The notes under the pieces are model-generated. The model searched no databases and was not told the origin of the DNA. It saw only the letters and a list, made by a program, of their open reading frames with translations. Both the position numbers and the translations under genes were made by a program. From Chrysopogon serrulatus (Eukaryota; Streptophyta; Magnoliopsida; Poales; Poaceae): 64,000 nucleotides of DNA. The stretch spans positions 124,001 to 188,000 of the forward strand of contig JADLZL010002415.1 in the NCBI GenBank assembly GCA_015844335.1, written 5' to 3'. Each line of letters starts with the position of its first letter. Position 1 is the stretch's first letter. This document shows, in pieces, positions 24,966-35,317 of the stretch.

Positions 24966-27900
24966 AAATTTCGCGAAAAGGGCGATCTTGCCGGCCGGCT
25001 TGGTACGGTTAGCCATGGATGCAGCGACAGGCGGCCTTCCTCGATCGCCCTCGGTTTCTGAGAACGATCACGCTGGCTGTCCCTCCTCGCCTGTCCTGTC
25101 CCGGCCGCCGGCCGGGGAGGCTTAGCCCAGAAGCAAAGAGATCAGAAAAGATGGCGGGCGGTTTCACGAGTAAACTAGAACTAGAGGATCCCCGGTTTGC
25201 GCGGTGAAAACGATGATCACTCGGTGCATTCTGATGATGCAATGCAAAGACCATATGTTGATGATGGCCCTACAGCTACAACAAGGGCGCGACCCCCGGT
25301 TGCTGGTGACATTGTTGCGTGCACGGCTCAGCTCGCGCGCGCGCGCGCGCGGGTTAACGTCAGTGACCATGGCTGGGACTGGGAGCTGCAGGCCTGGACG
25401 CCCGGGGACCGAAGCTTCTTCCAGGGTGCCGAGAGCCGCCGGCCGGCGACCTTTCCAGCCGCAAGACGTCGCCGCCGCCGGCCGCGGCGGCCGTGGCAGC
25501 GACGTGTCAAATGCCTGGGTCCGAGGAGCGCGCACTTTTGTGTGTGTATATTATATGTGGTGTTTAGTGTTTACTGAGGAGATAATGTAGTTTACCCGAG
25601 TTAACCAATGGGGGTCAGGTTTCTTGGTTCAGAAAATGAGCAGCCTGCATTATTGTAAGCCTGGCATCGGTGTCACGCGCACGCCCACAGCCAGATTAGG
25701 AGTAGACCACGTTATTTTTGGACTATTTTGGTGCCACTGGACGGTTGAAAATTGAATGGCCCAATATTTCAGTTGGGGCACGTTTGAAGAAAAAAAAAGG
25801 TAATAGGAGTATATTACTTGAGTTTCAGTTCGTGCCTGCAGGAAGCCCTCTCGTGGGTTGAGACTTCAGACCATGGAAAGGTCATGCTCATGTCATGCGG
25901 TAGGGTGGGGTGGGGGGTAGGACTTGATTTCTTTTTTGGCCCTGACCGGTTACGATTTGATCTGATCCTAAATGAGAAGAATTCAGAAGTGAAGGAGGTG
26001 ATGCTGATGCCTGTACCGTACTACGTGCTGCTTGCTGTCTGGTACTACATGGCGTGGTTGGAGTTGCAGTTGCAGGTGAAAGTTGTGCACCGTCCGGAGG
26101 AGGGCACGGGCACGCAGTACACAAGTGTGTGGTGCGTGCGGTGCATCTCCTGTAGTAGGAGAGTACGTGCTCGTGCTCGTGGACCTGGGCCAACGTGACA
26201 ACGTCCACTGTGTCTGCACGGTCTTGTGTGAATCATGTGTCTGCGTCGTCCCTTTCTGACTTCTGTGGTACGTACAGTACCTGCCACGTGAACAAGCAGT
26301 GCTCCGTAGTACTATGCGTGTATTATATATCTGGTTTTTCAACAGTGTAATTTTCCGACAAACAAGGTACTATTACGACGCAATGATGCATGTACGGGTT
26401 CGTTCAAAGAAAAAAAAAACATGCTTGTACCGAGACTGTCACAGCTCACACGTGGTAGTGCTACCCCAAAGTACGGAGTACTACTGATGCAGATGCAGCC
26501 ATGCCAAACCCTGAAGAATGTGCATCACATGATGACACTTTTCGCAAGTCCTGACTCGGCCACATTCACAGCTCAGGTAGACTGACTTCACTAAACGCGA
26601 CATGATGATTATTGATAAGCAGCGTCTCAGTCTTGGAGATTTCTCCGCAAAAAAGGAGAAAACAAAATCTCTAGCGGAGTACTTTCCGGCCGTCGTCGTC
26701 GCCGCATTTGCTCCTCCTCCACCTCCGGCCCCTCAATAATTCGCAATAATTCCTACAGTAAGCTCCGGAGGAGGAGGAGGACCGTTTCGCGACGGCGGCG
26801 CGATACGTCCATCTCGTCGAATTGAACGCGCGGTTGGGTCTCGTCTCCGTCGCTGCAGCAGCCAGCGTCAGGTCGACGACGAAACGCCGCCGTGCTGCCC
26901 CCCTTCGTATGCAGAGAATGCGGTTCTCTGTATCTCGACTAGGAGTCGGCTGCTGAATCGAATCTGCGATACATTTTTTTCCAACCTGCAAGAATCTCTG
27001 CATCATTTTGCGTTGCTGGGAAGATGGAGATCGCCGGAGGTCGCAGTCCCGTGGATTTTTCTCGGAGCTGCTATCTCCCCCAGCCGAAGAAACAGCAGCG
27101 CGCGCAGGCGTAGCTCATCTGAAAATGAATCTCGGCCCAGTTTAGTCATGGGCTGAAATATGGGCTCGCCTTCGTTCGATACATGGGCTGGGCCACAGTT
27201 CAGACGCCCACAACCACAAGAGATTCACGCACGGAATCGTCGTCCTAGACAGACAAATCCAGCACAGCAACGCCTCAAAGCACAACGCAACACAGGAGCT
27301 GGATCCGGATGGTGAAATCGAACAGGGATCATGCTCATAGGGGACCTCATGCCTGTAATCTAGCAGGACTCGTAATAATTTCCATTGACAGTTTGCCACC
27401 ACGCAGGCTGACCTCAAGGTGCAGGGTGCACTGATGCACTACCTCTGGATACCACGGTCAGCAAGTGGCAACCCAGCTCCAAGCACCTTGCCATCAAACA
27501 TGCATGGGGCCCTCCCCTTTCAATCTTACATACAATCAGCAAAGATTGCACCAATTGTTGTTTCTTGCCATCTAATCTAACAAGATCCGCTGCTGGTGTC
27601 GTATCTAACACTAACAATATTGCCAGCGTCAAGGTGCAGGCTGGACTCATTCTGGATTGGATATCCGCCAATCCACAAGCTGCAGATTTCTGGTTCACGA
27701 ATCCTCAAACATCAACCGCATTTATTCTTTGCTCAGGAAGACTTGACGAACGCCACCACAGAAACATGAACAAGATTTCAGTATTTTTCAGAGCAACCCC
27801 AGTTAAGGGGGGAAAAAAAAGCGGAAACCAAAGCAAAAAGATACTTTGACAAACTAAGAAGCACGAGAAGGTGCACGTCGCGGCTCCGGTCCAGGCCGGC

Positions 27901-29385
27901 CGCCGTTGTCGTAGTCACCGCCGTTCGTCAGCGCGCCCCCAATAATTCACAAACCGCATTGAAAGCATCGCGCTTCGTTAGTTTCCCTTTCCCCTCGCCG
28001 ATCGCCGCCGGCCGCATCATCAGGTTCATCAGGTCCACGACCAAGCGCCGGCGCCGTGGCGGTGTGGACGTGTGATTAATGTGTTTCGCTATACATACAA
28101 GTCGACGATCTCGTGCTTTCCATTCCGATGGCCCAATACTTTTCTAAATTAAAGGGAGTTGAGGGCCTGTTTGGAATGGTGACGAAATTTTCCTTCTTCT
28201 GTGTTCTTTTGGTTAAAATTGAACCGAAATTCATGCATGTTCCTGCATTCCAAACATGTACTTATGTCTTGCTGGAGCCTGGAGCACGGAAGATGCAAGG
28301 TGTTCTTTTTTTTCCGTGGTGAGGATGCAGTATAAGGACCTCGTGTGGTTTGTCGTTTCTTATTTGTTTCTAGGCTGATCTTTCTTTTGTTTCATCTTGC
28401 AACCTGTTCGTCTCTCCTAATAAAGTGAGGTGGAGAGGTTGCTTTGTATGGAGTTTCTCTCTTTTTTTCTCTCTCTACAATTTATATAATAATGATACGC
28501 AGTTTCTTTTGTGTGTGTTCGAGGGGGGAAAAAAAGAAGGAAAAACAAAGAAGTCCGTGCAACCAGTGTGCTCCATCTCTCTTGAGGTCCATCGAGCCAG
28601 AATGATTTTTTCTCCCACAATCGCTTTTGCGTCGCTGGGAAGATATTCAGTCTTGGATGCTGACACTAGCTAGCCCCAGCAGCCCCCCAGCTGCGGTGGA
28701 GAAAAAGAAAAGAAATCAGGAGCAAGATTTTTGGCAGCAAACACAGCATGAAAGTAATGAAGCTGCGCCAGATTTTCTTTTGCCTGCCCGTAGGCCGTAT
28801 CTCAGTCAGGGCCGAACGTCATATCGCTGGAGCCGTCCTTTTTCATCCTCAGAGTAGAGTCCAACTCTCCTCACCTCAAAAGAAAGTTGAAAAAAAAAAA
28901 AGTTCCTTTCGACCCAACTTCGTTCCCATTCGATTCTCGACGCCAGTGGATCACTGGTGCTGGTGGATGGTGTGGCTGCGTTTTGGGCTCTTGGTGGAGC
29001 GCGTTGGCATCCCCGGGTCGGGCCGGCCATCGGGACGGGAGAGAAATTAATAGGATTCCAAATTAATAGGACCTAGGCGGCCTTTGAAAAACTTTCGCGC
29101 GAATGGCCTTTCGTGGGCCCAAGAGGCCCAGATCATATTTGACCGATTGGAACCGATTTTTTTTTTCTGTGCCGGGAGACTGAAAATGTAAATACATTTA
29201 TTTATTTATTATTACTGACAGACGGTGAATTGGAAAACCTAAAATAGAATTGCTGAGTAGCAGTGCGTCAGGCATCTTTGGAGACTGATTACTTATGGTA
29301 ACTGACTTTTAACGACGGTCATCCGATGCTATTTTGTGTTTGTTGATGTTTTCTGCCTATCGTCCTCGATGATCCAGTTATCAAT

Positions 29386-29536
29386 CCACTACATCCGTTC
29401 CAAAACAGTTTGTTTTTTCTAGATTCATATAGTTCATGCTACACAACTAGCTAAATATATGGTATGTCTAGATACATAATAAAAACTATCAATTTATCAA
29501 TGCCAAATCATTTTATTTGGGACAAACAAAGTATTT
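29386..29536. mobile_element. Stowaway-type MITE (diverged)
   Basis: CATCCGTTCCAAAACAGTTTG at the left (shortened here to its first 20 bases for diagnosis) pairs imperfectly with TTTATTTGGGACAAACAAAG at the right. The interior carries TAGATTCATATAG and GTCTAGATACATA words. Non-coding. Confidence 0.5.
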
Positions 29537-29811
29537 TAAAATTGCCTCATGTCTTTGGTGGCTCTATGGCCATGAAAGTTGTTTGTAACACTCTCTATAT
29601 TCTTTTAATGAAATATAGAGAGAAACATATGACTAAACTCTATGGCATTGTGGTTGTTGTTGTTGTTGATAGACCAGTTGTTTAGCGACTGTGTTATGCA
29701 TCTACTCCTAATTAGTAACCCAGTGTAGGTTCGTAATGCAGTTTGCGCCATCTATCATGTTTTTTCCTTATCCAACAGAAGTTGTATAGAAATTTGAACT
29801 GCCGAGCTGTC

Positions 29812-29946
29812 TACTCCAAATTATAAGATGTTTTGGTTTTTTTTGCATTTATAGTTTTTAATATACACTTAGATAAATGCTATGTCTAGATGTCTAGTAA
29901 AAACAATGTGTCTTGAAAAATTAAAACGTTTAGAAATAAGGGAGTG
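29812..29946. mobile_element. Stowaway-type MITE (diverged)
   Basis: CTCCAAATTATAAGATGTTTTGG at the left pairs with the complement of AAAACGTTTAGAAATAAGGGAG at the right. The interior has TACACTTAGAT and TATGTCTAGATG words shared with the other copies in this window. Confidence 0.6.
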
Positions 29947-30893
29947 TATGGTTGTTTTCTAATTTGGTGAAGTCATGTTTATAATCACTATTTTCTAATT
30001 AAAATATGCTAAAATATGTCTAATTAAAATTTTAACAATAGGCCACGTGAGTCATGATAAGTCTTGTTCGTATTAAATTGCGTGCAAATTTGGTTTTCAG
30101 GTCGATGCATGTGCTGGAATTGTAGACACACGGTTGTTATCAGATGACTCAAGAGTCAAGAAATCCAGAAAAGGGAAGGCTGATCCCAATGGTGTACTTC
30201 AAATAAGGAAAAGCTTTGCGTTCTCAGTATATCTTGACAGCAACCGATCAGTTTCATCCTCCCTAACCAGTAACCTCTAAGGGAGATTTAGTGCGGCAAG
30301 CATCGCTGACAGGAGCCATCATCACCGGTGAATTTTGACAAACGGGCCAGGAGCTGAGAAGCGACAATGAAGGACCTATCCACCTTCATCCACCTGGCAA
30401 TAGCACATTTCGGCAGCTTCCGTATGGACTAGCACCTGACTATGGAGCGTGCAAGAACAAAAGATGAAGAGAAGTTTCAGGCAAGGAAGATGCAGTCCCA
30501 GGGCGATCCTATTTCAACCACCATCTCTTTCCAAAAAGCTAGCAGCCATTTTCAGTTTAAGTTCGTAATGGCGTAGCGTTCGGATACAAGTAACCTATTT
30601 TCAGCTTGACATCTTGCAATATCTTTATCTTGGAAGGAACCAGCTGAAAGCCTGGCAACAATCACAGGGTAGGAACGAGCTAACCACTGACTTGTTTCAG
30701 GAAAGAAGAGAAGAGTAGCTGTGAGTGTGTGACTCAGATGACTGGACTGGACGCTAGCTAGCTGCGCGCTAGCTGTGCTCTATAGTCTCTATCCTATAAC
30801 AATAAAGTCGGGTTGCAGCACATTGTTCGTCCCCAAGCGAGAGCATACTTCGCTTCGCATTGCAAATTTGCAAGCTAGCGATTCAGCTAGACC

Positions 30894-32201
30894 ATGGCAT
30901 CCTCACATACCTACTGCTCTCTTTTCGTGCCGTTGCTCCTCCTCGTGATAGGAGTATGTAGTTGCGGTGAAGGAGCATTGCCCGTCGGTCATCGTCACCC
31001 CGTCCACCCGACCTGTCCTCCGGAGCCGACGGCGGCGGCGGCGGCGACGGTCTCCATCAGCCACGGCGAGCCACTGCGGTGCCAGCCGCCAGCGCCGCAC
31101 ACCCCGGTGGCCGTGTTCCCCACGACGTCGACCCGATGCAGTTCGCTCAGAACCTGGAGTACACCGAGGCCGAGTTCTTCCTGCACGCCGCGTACGGCGT
31201 GGGGCTGGACCACGTCGCGCCGGGGCTGGCGCTGGGCGGCCCGCCGCCGGTGGGCGCCCGGAAGGCCAACCTCGACGAGGTCACGTGGCGCATCGCGGCG
31301 GAGTTTGGCCTTCAAGAAGTTGGCCACATCAGGTTCGTGAGCGAGTTTGGCCTTCAAGAAGTTGCTCCAAATTCTGAATTTGTTGTGATTGTGAATTTTG
31401 GTCTGTTGCTTCCTTTTCCTGTGCACGTACACGTACATACAACAGGGCTCTCCATCGCACGGTCGGCGGGATCCCTCGGCCGTCGATAGACCTGAGCGCC
31501 CACAACTTCGCCAGGGTGATGGACGAGGCGTTTGGGTGCCGCCTGGACCCTCCTTTCGATCCCTACGCCAACAGCCTCAGCTTCCTGCTGGCCTCCTACG
31601 TCATCCCCTACCTCGGCATCAACGGCTACGTCGGCACCAACCCCATCATCGACGGCTACGAGACAAAGAAGGTGATGACCATCTGAACTTCTGAAACATG
31701 CAATGCTCCATCTGTCACGTAGTACTCGCTCACACGTACCATTGCAATACGTCGACACGTACTCCATCTGCGTGTACGCAGCTTCTCGCGGGGCTGCTGG
31801 GGACGGAGGCGGCGCAGGACGCCGTGTTCCGCGCGCTCCTCTTCGAGCGCCGCGGCGATGCCGTGCCGCCGTACGGGAACATCACGGTGGCGGAGTTCAC
31901 GCACCGCGTGTCGGCGCTGCGCAACCGGCTGGGGCGGTGCGGGGTCAAGGACGAGGGGCTCACGGTGCCCCGCGCGCTCGGCGCCGAGGGCGCCATCTGC
32001 ACCAACGTGCTCGCCGCCGACACGGACTCGCTCTCCTACGCCCGGACGCCCGCTGAGCTGCTCGGCATCCTCTACCTCACCGGCGACGAGCGCGTGCCCG
32101 GCGGATTCTACCCGGAGGGTGCCAACGGGAGGATCGCCAGGTCCTTTCTTGGCAATGGCAAGCCACATGGTGGTGGTGCTCAGGAGATGCCTGGAAACTA
32201 G
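30894..32201 (+). CDS. PCC13-62-type desiccation-related protein (ferritin-like), one frameshift in exon 1
   Basis: Three exons: 30894-31332, 31446-31671 and 31782-32201, with GT-AG introns in phase. Residues 1 to about 26 are a signal peptide (MASSHTYCSLFVPLLLLVIG then CSCGEG), so the protein is secreted. The body matches the plant desiccation-related PCC13-62 family, which has a ferritin-like helical fold: LEYTEAEFFLHAAYGVGLDH, GGPPPVGARKANLD and AEFGLQEVGHIR in exon 1, GGIPRPSIDLSAHNFARVMD and ASYVIPYLGINGYVGTNP in exon 2, and VPGGFYPEGANGRIARSFLG at the end. The frame that carries the signal peptide runs out after AVFP. The family continues HDVDP, which here is read one frame back. One base is missing at the C run 31118-31121. 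Everything else is intact, so the gene is either newly disabled or misread. Intron 1 contains a copy of exon sequence (31343-31364). Confidence 0.85.
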
Positions 32202-33313
32202 CCGCCCTGCTAGCGTATCGGTATCTGCGACTGCCAATTTGAGTGATCTTGTGTGCGCAGTTGTATTCTGCTAATAAAAAGTACTCGCTGCAACCTATAC
32301 ATTCCGAGTTGAGCTCACCGATTGGATTGACTGCAAGAAGAGGCTGCAACCTGAGCATATATGCTGGACAAACTTGCAAAATTTGATAAATAATGATGGA
32401 TTGATATCTACATAGAGATGTGTATGTTCGTACAAACGTACTACTCCGCCCCAAAATAACTGTCGTTTTTTGTTTTCGTGCCGCAAGTTTGACTCGATTT
32501 ATATAAAATACGTGCAATATTTATATCTCCGAATAATTTTGTTAAAAAACTAGATTCAAAGATCTTTCCGATGATACTAATTATGATACTAATCAATAAT
32601 ATTTATTATTTATAAAAATTGCCGGCATTTGTTTTTTAAGGGAAAAAAGCGACAGTTATTTTTGGGACAGATGGAGTATATAGTTTAAATGACACCTTGC
32701 ATGAGTCATAGATAATTTTGGTGGTTCAATGATAAAAGGCATGATCCAAGGCACTCGTTACGTCGGCTCCGTCTCTGCTCTTGTAGCGAGATGCCCCTTC
32801 CGGCTGCAGTACCGCCGCATCAAACAGTCAGGTCCTATGTATCTGTGCGTGTACTAGTCTCCGCATTGTTAAGTTAAATTGAACGAGTATAGGATATATT
32901 TCTGCAAGAAGATTAACTACATGGAATTCCATTGGACCCCTGACGCTCCCATCTTCACAGTTTGCTGAGTCCAAGAATAAGGCCTGAAATGCAGCAATCT
33001 AACTACATGGTTAGACAAACATGTAACCCTGGTGCGTTACTAGCAACCGAATATGCAACAGCAGCCAAACTAGTAGAATCACAAAACTGAATCCAAAATC
33101 ATCACAAATTGGAGCTCAAGAACTAAATGGCACTGCAGAAGGGAATTGGAGGAACCACACACATCTTACTCAGAAGGAATCCAGCAAAGGTAACTAGTAT
33201 TTAGATTTACGACCAACTGAAATCACAACATTGCATATGCTGACATGAAAACAAAACATAGCTAAGGCAGGGTCCCTCAAAGTGCCCGATTCTTGGTAAA
33301 CTACATGCAAGAT
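32202..33313. other. Intergenic between two convergent genes
   Basis: Contains the 3' end of the desiccation-related gene (AATAAAAAG at 32272), a Stowaway-type MITE at 32440-32680, and the 3' untranslated region of the eS21 gene just below 33314. No other gene is supported. Confidence 0.6.
32440..32680. mobile_element. Stowaway-type MITE, about 240 bp
   Basis: TACTCCGCCCCAAAATAACTG at the left (first 20 bases) pairs with CAGTTATTTTTGGGACAGAT plus GGAGTA at the right. The AT-rich interior has TTGACTCGATTTATATAAAA-like words. The terminal TA fits a TA target. Confidence 0.75.
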
Positions 33314-34168
33314 CTACTGCTTGATCTCAGCCTTCTTCTTCTGCCACAGCCTGTCCAAGGAGCTGTCTGCGTCACCCTGAGCACAACAGAATATGAAATC
33401 AGAATCTACCCCATTACAATAAGCATCCACAACCAAACTGAGAAAACGGGTAACTGGATAATCCACTTTGACTAACATAAAAACCATAACAAGAAAATAT
33501 GTTCGCCAGCTGCACTAGATGCAAACAACATGACATTGATAGATTTTGATGCATCTGAAAATCAATCTAAGAACACATTACAGGTTTATAACATTCAATG
33601 GATCTGAAAAACAATCTAAGAACACAAACAGGTAAGAACACCAATACTATCTAATGCCTAAATTCTAGGCTAGGAATTAACCAATACCGAAGTCATATAA
33701 TCAAACATGCATAGAATCAATTCAGCTGAGAAGACAAAACGGATGCTGCAATGCACTACATGGTGTCAGCAATATGAAACTCAGGAAACACATTTGCGGT
33801 AGAACGTTGCATGTAGGCATTATATTCAAGCTCTTGAATAGTTGAATTTTATGGGCTAGACACAATGCAATAGGCATATTCTGGACCATCACCTGAGCAC
33901 GGACAAACCCAGAGAGAGCAAACGTGGTGAAGTGACCATCGTACAGGCCATTCGCATCCAAGTGGCCAATGTTGATCTGAACAGAGGCATGGTCCTTGGC
34001 AGTGATAATCCTGTTCGTGGCCGAGCTGCAAGAACAGATACTCAATCTTAGCACGCAACAAAACTGACCAATGCAGAGCAGAAACATTTGTAAGTACAAG
34101 ATGATGAGACAAACGTACCACTTCCTGGGGACGTAGAGGTCCACCATCTTACCCTCCTCGTTCTGCAT
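33314..34168 (-). CDS. RPS21: 40S ribosomal protein S21 (eS21)
   Basis: Three coding exons, read high to low: 34168-34119, 34025-33893 and 33376-33314. Together 246 nt, which is 81 residues plus a TAG stop, the normal family length. The protein starts MQNEEGKMVDLYVPRKC and continues SATNRIITAKDHASVQIN and FALSGFVRAQGDADSSLDR. It ends LWQKKKAEIKQ. All intron borders are GT-AG and the phases agree. eS21 is a small-subunit protein near the head of the 40S ribosome, needed for 18S rRNA processing. The leader is split: a 32-nt piece joins the first coding exon (up to 34200), an intron covers 34201-34954, and a leader exon lies at 34955 to about 35060. It is divergent from RAD9 across a short shared promoter. 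Confidence 0.95.
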
Positions 34169-34200
34169 GGTGACAGTTGGGAGAACTACCGCAGCAGCAA

Positions 34201-35060
34201 CTGAACAACATAGAAGAGAAGAATCAATCAAACAGCAACAAACGGAGAACTCATTTCAGCTCAGTAACAATTCCAATTTGATGAACGAGGAAAGCCCTAA
34301 CGTTGTTCATAGCTATGTAAAAAATTTACTCGCGAACTGTTCCAGTTACTACACCGATCCAACAAGGCATAAAGAAGACTAAGCTATACAGATCTTGTAA
34401 AATGCTATTCCTTGCAAAACCACAGTAGTATTGGAGTTGATTCAACAGTACAGCTAAAACACCCTTCCATCTCAGACAGAGGCGGAGCTCGCTTGAAATT
34501 TTAGGTGGGGCGAACTTTGTTCTTGCCAAATGCAAGACACATACGACTGTTGGCTACGCAATCTCTCTACCTCTGCTTCATGCCTGGCAGCACCTCCTCC
34601 ATGTCCGCACGGCCACACCCAGCACCACCACATCCTATGTATGTCAAGACCGGAATCCTCACTGCGACTCTCTGCTCCCCCATTCTCCAGTCTCCAGTCT
34701 CCACCGTCCCCAACCCCATCCATAACCAAAGTTTGTAGATCGGCTGATAATCTCAGATACGAAACATGGTAAACTCGAGCTATTTATGCTTACAAGAAAA
34801 CAAAACAATGGCTTACTCGCAAACCAAACCACCACGAGGAGATCCCAAGGCGAACTCTTGATTAGTAATCAGCCATACGCGCCAGCACGAACAAGTACAG
34901 GAGTAACAAGGATAGGCACAGATCAGCGATGGTTGGAGGAAGGAGGGCACGCACCTTGGTCACTCGGAGGTGAGAGAGCACGGGAGACCGAAGACAACTG
35001 CGGCGCCGGCGCGAGGGTGCGGGAATGGGAGACCTGCTGCAATATTATCAGAGAGAAGAA
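34201..35060 (-). other. 5' leader intron and leader exon of RPS21
   Basis: The donor CCAAG|GTGCG (reading minus) is at 34955/34954 and the acceptor GTTCAG|TTGCTG is at 34201/34200. A 754-bp intron in the leader is common for plant ribosomal protein genes and often boosts expression. The leader exon is C/T-rich on the minus strand. The transcription start near 35060 is an estimate. Confidence 0.65.
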
Positions 35061-35069
35061 GAGCGGGTC

Positions 35070-35317
35070 AAAAACCCTAGCGTTCTGTCATGGGCCCTGC
35101 AGCGTCATGTTCCTTATTGGGTTGGGCCGAGTCGTAGTGCACCTGTCTTCGGACCCAACTAGTCCATCAGTATGGGCCTAGCCCAACACACGAAAACGGC
35201 CTGCACCATCTCTACCCGCTCCCCGTTCCGTTTCCCTCCTCTCCCCGGCCCGAACCTAAAGAAAGCAGGCTAGCCGCGGCGGCGGAAGCGGAGCAGGCGG
35301 CGGCGCCGATTGTGGCC
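35070..35317. promoter_or_regulatory. Shared divergent promoter of RPS21 and RAD9
   Basis: Between the two leaders lie a telobox AAACCCTAG (35072-35080) and three TGGGCC site-II motifs (35091-35096, 35123-35128, 35173-35178). GCCCAA follows. Telobox plus site II is the known signature of plant ribosomal-protein and cell-cycle gene promoters, bound by TCP-family factors and telobox-binding Myb-like proteins. The motifs lie within 110 bp and could serve both directions. Confidence 0.7.

Larger units (their letters stand above)
24970..30893. other. Intergenic with small MITEs, no supported gene
   Basis: Contains a (CG)n run at 25332-25350, a GC-rich island at 26660-27130 with no recognisable protein, and a small foldback with 11-bp inverted ends (TGTTTGGAATG, 28157; complement near 28241). 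Two Stowaway-type MITEs lie at 29386-29946. ORFs of 60-130 codons exist on both strands but lack similarity or splice context. Confidence 0.45.

Noticed and set aside
25197..25590. Overlapping GC-rich ORFs of 126-128 codons
   Set aside because: Several frames are open at once around a (CG)n run, which is a composition effect. No motif is present.
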